DNA from: CAIKOD01 sp035505975
GTDB taxonomy: Archaea > Halobacteriota > Methanomicrobia > Methanomicrobiales > Methanospirillaceae
Direction: 5' to 3'
NCBI GenBank assembly: GCA_035505975.1
Contig: DATJQJ010000049.1
Span: forward strand, 1 to 18,839
Length of the DNA: 18,839 nucleotides
Shown: one piece after another, positions 14,729 through 18,839 of the stretch
Layout: every line of letters starts with the position of its first letter
Numbering within the stretch: position 1 is the first letter of the stretch
Notes under the pieces: generated by a model
The model's input: only the letters and a program-made list of their open reading frames with translations
What the model was told of the DNA's origin: nothing
The model's database searches: none
Position numbers and translations under genes: made by a program

Positions 14729-14735
14729 TTTTTTT
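14729..14735 (+). terminator. Poly-T terminator of the cetZ operon
   Basis: Seven consecutive T, 15 nt after the stop codon of the coiled-coil gene; no such run separates it from cetZ. Confidence 0.5.
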
Positions 14736-14880
14736 GATCGGATTTTCCTGCCAACACAAGACTGGGCAGAGGTCAGGAGGTCTGGATTTTTTAAAACAAC
14801 TCTGTATGATTCCAAAATCCGTATTGCCTTTCTTTTTATCAGTATTCGTCATCTCATAATTTAATGTAAATGGGATAACC

Positions 14881-14935
14881 TGACGCTCCAGGGGCTCCAC
14901 CCCGCCGCCGGGGACCCCGGTGGGGATAGGGACTT
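14881..14935 (+). repeat. Dispersed GC-rich intergenic repeat, copy 3
   Basis: TGACGCTCC, then GGGGCTCCACCCC (hairpin 14891-14903), then CCGGGGACCCCGG (14908-14920, a second palindrome), then GGTGGGGATAGGGACTT. Same block order as copies 2 and 4. Confidence 0.75.
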
Positions 14936-15207
14936 GACCGGGATGAACCCTGTCCAAAGACTATCCTGATGGGGGGTCAGGCAGGGGGTGAAACCCCTCA
15001 TGTCAATGTGCAACTTAAAAATGAATGAGAAATTCAAGGAAACTTTGGTTAGGTAAATCCTGGCAGTGAAGCGATTTCTCATGATCGCCTCAAAAGGAAC
15101 GCCATTACCCAATAACTTGAACCTGGTTACCGGCACGCGAGGATGCGCCCGGACTCCTGAAAAAATACCAACAGATAACTGCCATTTCTCCCGTGATAAC
15201 GATAGGA

Positions 15208-15216
15208 CTATAAGGT
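15208..15216 (+). promoter_or_regulatory. TATA box of the lipoprotein gene (probable leaderless transcript)
   Basis: CTATAAGG-type element centred about 24 nt before the ATG at 15236, with no ribosome binding site between, so transcription likely starts at the start codon. Confidence 0.5.
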
Positions 15217-15235
15217 AATTCCCCGATATTGCAGT

Positions 15236-15745
15236 ATGAAGAAATTAGTTCTGACAGTCGGCCTGGTCCTTGTCGTGGCATTCGTGCTGACGGCAGGGTG
15301 CACGCAAAATCCGGCACCGCCTTCCGCGACCCCGACCCCGACTGCTAACCCCATCTCGACCACGGTTCAGCCACAGACAACCATAGTCCCTGCAACACCG
15401 GTGACCATCGGGCTCGGGACTCCTGGTCCAACTGAAGTCCTTCCTCCCAATTATATGCTTGAATTCCAGGTGCAGGGTAACGGCAATACTGCAAACCCCA
15501 TCATGGCGGTTACGCTCATGGGCGGAAACGGTATGAATTTCGACTCCCGGGTCGATGTCACCTTTACAAAGCCCGACGGAACTTCAAGCCAGGACTCCAT
15601 GCTCCCGCCATTCCACGTAGGCCAGCAGGTAACCTTCCCGTGCAGCACCGATAAGAACCGGGTCGAGATCTGGGTCACGGCACCGACCGTGGGAAAAGTC
15701 AAGACCTACGACCAGATCGTCCCGTTCAAATCGATAAACCCTTAA
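15236..15745 (+). CDS. Lipoprotein with proline/threonine-rich linker
   Basis: 169 residues. Signal sequence with lipobox TAGC (C22), so lipid-anchored on the outer face of the membrane. A low-complexity Pro/Thr linker (about 24-70) follows, typical of methanogen surface proteins, then a compact beta-rich domain (about 74-169, YMLEFQVQGNGNTANPIMAV) that ends KTYDQIVPFKSI. The domain has no name I recognise; similar small lipoproteins are frequent in Methanomicrobiales. The ATG lies 24 nt after a TATA box. It is followed 18-25 bp downstream by a T-run. Confidence 0.85.
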   Translation: MKKLVLTVGLVLVVAFVLTAGCTQNPAPPSATPTPTANPISTTVQPQTTIVPATPVTIGLGTPGPTEVLPPNYMLEFQVQGNGNTANPIMAVTLMGGNGMNFDSRVDVTFTKPDGTSSQDSMLPPFHVGQQVTFPCSTDKNRVEIWVTAPTVGKVKTYDQIVPFKSINP

Positions 15746-15766
15746 CTCAGGGAACAAATTCCCATC

Positions 15767-15772
15767 TTTTTT
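15767..15772 (+). terminator. Poly-T terminator of the lipoprotein gene
   Basis: Six T about 20 nt after the stop codon, in an AT-rich context. Confidence 0.4.
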
Positions 15773-15952
15773 CAGATGCGTTCAACGGATGAACCCTCCA
15801 CCTGAAGAGGCGATAATCTCTTCATCTCTTATGATTTGGCATAAAAAATGCATGAATCTTAATCTGGTTGGAAAATGAAATTCAAATAAGGAATTTTCAG
15901 CCTTTGGGCCTGATGCGCACATCATGCCATTTCAAACGAAGTTGCATAATCG

Positions 15953-16010
15953 CACCCTCGCGCGGCTCCGCCCCCCCGCTAGGGCGCCCCGGTGGCGGTA
16001 GGGCCTTTTC
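15953..16010 (+). repeat. Dispersed GC-rich intergenic repeat, copy 4
   Basis: Contains CGGCTCCGCCCC, the palindrome GGGCGCCC (15982-15989), then CCCCGGTGGCGGTAGGG, in the same order as in copies 2 and 3; the 5' block is diverged. Confidence 0.65.
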
Positions 16011-16208
16011 AGGTTTAAGCCGTGTCATCAGGGTTTACCAAAATTCCTGTTCAGATCAGCCCTGGTATGGGAGGACCAGGCGGGTTGGAGTTCGTCATTT
16101 CCTCAAAGATTACATCATATTGTATCCTGAATGGGAATTTCACAAAGCAGGAATGTTTGCGAGAAGCAGGAAAATGTTGGATACAGGACTTCAATGAAGC
16201 CTGAAAAT

Positions 16209-16225
16209 AAAAGAGCCGGTCTTTT
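16209..16225 (-). terminator. Hairpin plus T-rich terminator of the 16246-16701 gene
   Basis: AAAAGA and TCTTTT flank a GCCGG loop (6-bp stem); on the minus strand the second arm is followed by ATTTT. It lies about 20 nt after the stop codon. Confidence 0.45.
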
Positions 16226-16245
16226 CCCGCGGTTCAACGCTTGTC

Positions 16246-16701
16246 TTATGTTCCTGCCGGCCGGGCTGTACCATTGTGGCCGAACCGCTGTGCAGGGTTT
16301 CCGGGCGGGAATCCCAGTGCTTCGGCCAGCTGCTGAGGTGATACATTCAGCTGCTGAGCCGCGACAGACAGATTCTGCCTGGTCCCTGCCTGGCCTGCCA
16401 GGGCGTTTTCAAGCTGCTGCTCGCTGACGCCAAGCTTTTCTGCTGCCTGTGCAAGGACCGTGGTGTTCGGTAATCCGTGCTGGCGCGGGCTTTGATTTTC
16501 AGGACCCGCAGGGATTGCCTGATTATTTTGCATATGCCCCGGATCCCGCTGCCCTGGAGTTGCCTGCCCGGTCACGGGGGGCATCACCCCGGGACCAGTG
16601 CCGGAACCGACTGAGGTTTCGGTGTTCTGGACGCAACCGGTGACAACTATTGCCAGGAGCAACGCTCCGGTAACTATCAGCGCTTTTGTCGTATCCCGCA
16701 T
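16246..16701 (-). CDS. Lipoprotein with two helical LGVSEQQL-type repeats
   Basis: 151 residues. Lipobox VTGC (C23) indicates a lipid anchor; a Gly/Pro/Gln-rich linker (about 30-78) follows. The C-terminal part contains two similar helical units, LAQAAEKLGVSEQQLENAL (83-101) and LSVAAQQLNVSPQQLAEAL (111-129), 28 residues apart. Such units (L-x-x-AA-x-x-L-x-V-S-x-x-Q-L-x-x-AL) occur in tandem in several secreted bacterial and archaeal proteins of unknown function. The remaining tail is short and Gly/Pro-rich. It is 73 bp downstream of another exported repeat protein on the same strand, so the two may be expressed together. Function unknown. Confidence 0.8.
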   Translation of the reverse strand: MRDTTKALIVTGALLLAIVVTGCVQNTETSVGSGTGPGVMPPVTGQATPGQRDPGHMQNNQAIPAGPENQSPRQHGLPNTTVLAQAAEKLGVSEQQLENALAGQAGTRQNLSVAAQQLNVSPQQLAEALGFPPGNPAQRFGHNGTARPAGT

Positions 16702-16774
16702 AGTACTCGCTCTGTTTCGACCCCGATGAGTTTATGTTCCCAATGTTTACAAAAATGTTGAGGAATATTCCGGA

Positions 16775-17473
16775 TCAGGCTGACTGATTGGTGTTCGCCC
16801 CTCTTACATGGTTTTTCATCGCAGCGGTCATGCCGTTACCCCTCGCCGACCCTCGGGTGATCTTTGGAAGATCCGACTGCGGTATAGTGCCACTCTTAAT
16901 ATCGGCCCGGATTGTCTGGGTGAATGTTTTCATGGCATCTTTAAAAGCGGTCGAGTTGGAGTTCTGGATGGCGTTCTGTGCGTCTGTCAGTGCGGCATTG
17001 AGACCTGACACATCGACTCCCTTGGTGCCGAGCGTGTTGGTAAGGTTCCGTGCGAAACTGAGCTCTTTCGTTTCCATCGCCGGAGTCAGCGTGAAGGCCA
17101 CGTTCTTCTGAATTCCCGGATGGACCCCCCGTCCGATATCAGTCTTCGGAATCGAGCCGTTTTTCAGACCTGCAAGCAGTGCCTTCGTAAATGACTTCAT
17201 CGCATCCTTAAACGCGGTTGTATTCGAGCTCTGGACAGCATTCTGTGCATCTGAAAGCGCTGCGTTGAGTCCGGATACATCTACACCTTTCCCACTGAGG
17301 GTCGTGGTGAGATTTTCCGCATGCGCAAGCATGGTTGCCTCGCTGACATTGCCGAATCCTCTTCCCGGGTGCTGTCCCTGGACCGGCTGGGCTGCCAGTC
17401 CCGGCACTACGATAAGGAGTGCAAGACAGACCGCGACAGAGACTCCGATAAGTCCCATTATTTTTCGTTCCAT
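16775..17473 (-). CDS. Secreted protein with two tandem 63-residue helical repeats
   Basis: 232 residues. Signal peptide (about 1-28, ending GLAAQ) and no membrane anchor or lipobox, so exported. Two closely similar units, residues 50-112 and 139-201 (offset 89), each contain NLT-TL, KGVDVSGLNAAL-DAQNA, and SN-TAFKDAMK-FT, then a SIP/TIP turn. The near identity of the shared blocks implies a recent internal duplication. Units of this kind occur in small exported proteins of methanogens; I do not know a named family. GTGA 5 nt before the ATG (CAAAGTGAAATC) supports the start; an in-frame Met at residue 6 is possible. Confidence 0.8.
   Translation of the reverse strand: MERKIMGLIGVSVAVCLALLIVVPGLAAQPVQGQHPGRGFGNVSEATMLAHAENLTTTLSGKGVDVSGLNAALSDAQNAVQSSNTTAFKDAMKSFTKALLAGLKNGSIPKTDIGRGVHPGIQKNVAFTLTPAMETKELSFARNLTNTLGTKGVDVSGLNAALTDAQNAIQNSNSTAFKDAMKTFTQTIRADIKSGTIPQSDLPKITRGSARGNGMTAAMKNHVRGANTNQSA
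16871..17059 (-). repeat. Internal repeat unit 2 of the secreted protein
   Basis: Encodes residues 139-201; matches unit 1 at 17138-17326, 267 nt away. Confidence 0.75.
17138..17326 (-). repeat. Internal repeat unit 1 of the secreted protein
   Basis: Encodes residues 50-112; shares KGVDVSGLNAAL and TAFKDAMK with unit 2. Confidence 0.75.
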
Positions 17474-17547
17474 GATTTCACTTTGTTCCTGTTCCGGCGT
17501 ACCAGTCAGACCTGGTCCGCCGTATTGTATTGTTTATTTGACATTAT

Positions 17548-17560
17548 GTAAAATAAACTT
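17548..17560 (-). promoter_or_regulatory. Candidate TATA region of the secreted repeat-protein gene
   Basis: AT-rich AAGTTTATTTTAC on the minus strand, giving a leader of about 50 nt. The surrounding sequence is AT-rich, so the exact box is uncertain. Confidence 0.3.
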
Positions 17561-17618
17561 TACTATTAGTAACTAATATTTGACGTAAAGACTCGGAACT
17601 AAAAGGCGGGAGAATTTC

Positions 17619-17648
17619 CCGGAAATACCATTAAAATGAAATTTCCGG
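17619..17648. other. Inverted repeat between ChaB-like gene and repeat-protein gene
   Basis: CCGGAAAT (17619-17626) and ATTTCCGG (17641-17648) form a perfect 8-bp stem with a 14-nt loop, 60 nt downstream of the ChaB-like stop. It may be a transcript-end structure or a binding site. Confidence 0.35.
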
Positions 17649-17707
17649 TGCGGCTTCAAAATGAGGTGGATCTTGCCGATATATTCTATTGAATGTTCCC
17701 GGACCGG

Positions 17708-17944
17708 CTATTTTCTCCGTTTCTCCCATATTCCGGTTTTCTCATTTTTGGCGTACACCTTTTCCACTGCAGCCCAGGCGACCCGGAATGCCACTTCTTC
17801 GCGGGATTCCGATCCCCTTCGTCTGTCGGGGTCTGCATACTGGTCCCATGCACTGTTAAACGCCTCCAGAAATATTTCCTGTGCATGAACAGGGAGGTTT
17901 TTTTGAACGGTTCCGGGTAAATCCCCGATTTTTTTATAAGGCAT
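17708..17944 (-). CDS. ChaB family protein
   Basis: 78 residues. Small acidic/basic helical protein named after the E. coli ChaB (putative regulator of ChaA cation transport), a family also found in archaea and baculoviruses. Strong signatures: PYKKIGDLPGTVQKNLPVHAQ at the N-terminus, EIFLEAFNSAWDQYADPDRR, then SREEVAFRVAWAAVEKVYAK. Full length for the family. The real role is unclear; no chaA-like transporter is adjacent. The ATG at 17944 begins the conserved MPYK. A gene remnant lies upstream on the opposite strand. Confidence 0.92.
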   Translation of the reverse strand: MPYKKIGDLPGTVQKNLPVHAQEIFLEAFNSAWDQYADPDRRRGSESREEVAFRVAWAAVEKVYAKNEKTGIWEKRRK

Positions 17945-18000
17945 TGTTCAACACAAATCCCCACTTAAGCATTCAATGATAAAAAACTATCAGGCCCCTC

Positions 18001-18286
18001 ATCCCAAAGTCCGGTTTGCCGAGTGCTATCGTGATCTTCGGCCACGATAATTCGTTAAAGACCGATATCATGCTCTATTCCGATGACCGGGGTGTGGCGA
18101 GGATAATCGACCTGGGTTTCGGGGATGGAATATGGAAAATGAACCTGAGTGTCCCGGGGTTTCTTACACCGGTTCATTGGGACATTTGGTGATGGTGGCA
18201 GGACTCTAATCGGCCTTTGGGAATTATCGGACGATAATGTAGCATGGAAGCGGGATCCTGAGATAATGTACAGAAAGAATAGCTAA
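18001..18286 (+). pseudogene. Frameshifted remnant of a small DUF1579-like gene
   Basis: Two frames together spell one protein. From 18001 one frame reads SAIVIFGHDNSLKTD, YSDDRGVARIIDLGF, DGIWKMNLSVPGF and then hits TGA at 18190. From about 18171 the next frame reads RFIGTFGDGGRTLIGLWELS, then DDNVAWKRD and YRK, ending at TAA 18284-18286. The joined order (YDDRGV-R, F-dG-WK, PGF-RF-GTF-DG-T-GLWE-S-D-W-D-Y-R) is the C-terminal half of a small protein family that I recall as DUF1579-like. The frameshift falls within 18161-18171. The N-terminal half is missing or unrecognisable and no start is visible, so this is a decayed gene. Family name from memory. Confidence 0.65.
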
Positions 18287-18346
18287 TATGGGAGCTTTTG
18301 CCGGTTAAAAAAAATCGGATCATTTGGGGTGGCTAATATCCCATGG

Positions 18347-18784
18347 CTACGTGAAACTGATGTAAACCGCATTGAACTGGTGAAAGGTGAAGTTGGGAGA
18401 CGGGTCTGCTATCGGTTTTGGAGGATTGGTATGGTAGTTAATCATCGCATTTGCGAACAGATTGTCATAGCTTACAGGAGTCCCCGGGACCGTATGCGTG
18501 ACATTATTCGCTTTCCCCGGCAGGCTGGCCCCATATCCCGGCAGGCTGGTCCCGTATTTTATGTCGTATTCCTGGAACCCTTCATTTGAAAAGCTTGGAC
18601 TGATGGTAACTGCTGACAGGGTCGTCGAATAACCATAGTCAATAAACCCTGAAAAGCCCGTATAATACGTCAATGCGGGTGTTGTAGCGGATACAGGGAT
18701 TCCAAATCCGCCGATTGCCAGCAGGACTAAAAGGATGATACCTAAAACAAAGCCATTGGAACATTTTAATGCCATAATTCTCAT
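18347..18784 (-). CDS. Secreted protein of unknown function
   Basis: 145 residues from the ATG at 18784; a GTG three codons upstream (18793) and an ATG three codons downstream (18775) are also possible. The chosen ATG has GTGA 5 nt upstream and a TATA box about 40 nt away. A long signal segment (hydrophobic, ending PVSA) precedes an exported Tyr/Ser/Asn-rich domain (TYYTGFSGFIDYGYSTTLSA) with NVTH and NFTF glycosylation-type sites. A 21-bp tandem duplication encodes YGTSLPG-YGASLPG. I do not recognise the family; the pattern suggests a small cell-surface protein. Confidence 0.65.
   Translation of the reverse strand: MRIMALKCSNGFVLGIILLVLLAIGGFGIPVSATTPALTYYTGFSGFIDYGYSTTLSAVTISPSFSNEGFQEYDIKYGTSLPGYGASLPGKANNVTHTVPGTPVSYDNLFANAMINYHTNPPKPIADPSPNFTFHQFNAVYISFT
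18516..18557 (-). repeat. Tandem 21-bp direct repeat inside the secreted-protein gene
   Basis: Two adjacent 21-bp copies (18516-18536, 18537-18557) beginning CCCGGCAGGCTGG differ at two positions and keep the reading frame, encoding a repeated heptapeptide YG-x-SLPG. Confidence 0.8.
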
Positions 18785-18818
18785 CAGTTTCACTTTTTAT
18801 TTGAGGATATCACTTTTT

Positions 18819-18829
18819 ACTATAAAAAG
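18819..18829 (-). promoter_or_regulatory. TATA box of the 18347-18784 gene
   Basis: Minus-strand CTTTTTATAGT is a clear archaeal TATA element about 31 nt before the GTG and 40 nt before the ATG, implying a very short leader. Confidence 0.5.
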
Positions 18830-18839
18830 ATGGTTATCC

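Larger units (their letters stand above)
14714..15235. other. 522-bp non-coding region
   Basis: No gene supported. It holds the cetZ-operon T-run, GC-rich repeat copy 3 (14881-14935) and the TATA box of the next gene. The stretch 14950-15180 has no recognisable feature. Confidence 0.55.
15746..16245. other. 500-bp non-coding region
   Basis: Open frames here run through the GC-rich repeat and have no protein signature. It holds repeat copy 4 (15953-16010) and the hairpin terminator of the minus-strand gene beginning at 16701. Otherwise I see nothing. Confidence 0.55.

Noticed and set aside
15868..16197. 109-residue plus-strand open frame
   Set aside because: It spans repeat copy 4; the translation is low-complexity and unlike any family.
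1..18839. CRISPR arrays, tRNA or rRNA genes, insertion sequences
   Set aside because: I looked for regularly spaced repeats, tRNA-like T-loops and transposase genes and found none; the four GC-rich repeats are irregularly spaced and not an array.

Overview
The window looks like chromosome from a methanogenic euryarchaeon, most likely order Methanomicrobiales. The evidence is an archaeal pyruvate:ferredoxin oxidoreductase beta subunit, the archaeal ribosomal set L7Ae-S28e-L24e followed by ndk, a CetZ-type tubulin homologue, a DUF2298 giant membrane protein, and many small secreted proteins and lipoproteins of the kind common in Methanoregula-like genomes. Genus is inferred from gene content only. 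Promoters have archaeal TATA boxes, and two genes (thrC and the lipoprotein at 15236) look leaderless.

Layout. 1-468 (+): 3' end of porB. 480-2750 (-): a small exported membrane protein, a leaderless threonine synthase (thrC), and an anchored carboxypeptidase-regulatory-like protein. 2751-3135: non-coding, with a GC-rich repeat and a hairpin. 3136-5135 (-): an ArsC/LMW-phosphatase-like protein, a carbon-nitrogen hydrolase and a MarC-family membrane protein. 5136-5679: non-coding, with another copy of the GC-rich repeat. 5680-6918 (-): the tightly packed rpl7ae-rps28e-rpl24e-ndk operon, whose leader contains a convincing kink-turn directly upstream of the Shine-Dalgarno, suggesting L7Ae autoregulation. 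7105-12127 (-): a four-gene envelope/glycosylation operon (FAD oxidoreductase, GT2 glycosyltransferase, flippase-like membrane protein, DUF2298 protein) with stop/start overlaps. 12128-12342: divergent promoter region with a long interrupted inverted repeat. 12343-14713 (+): cetZ and a membrane-anchored coiled-coil exported protein 13 bp behind it. 14714-18839: an accessory stretch of small secreted proteins, two more repeat copies, a ChaB-family protein and a frameshifted gene remnant.

Working together: the ribosomal operon is housekeeping. The 7105-12127 operon plausibly makes and flips a lipid-linked sugar for surface glycoconjugates. CetZ probably forms a cytoskeletal polymer, and the co-oriented membrane protein behind it is a candidate envelope partner. 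The main observations worth following up are the L7Ae leader kink-turn, the dispersed intergenic GC-rich repeat family, the cetZ pair, the divergent inverted repeat and the decayed gene at 18001-18286.
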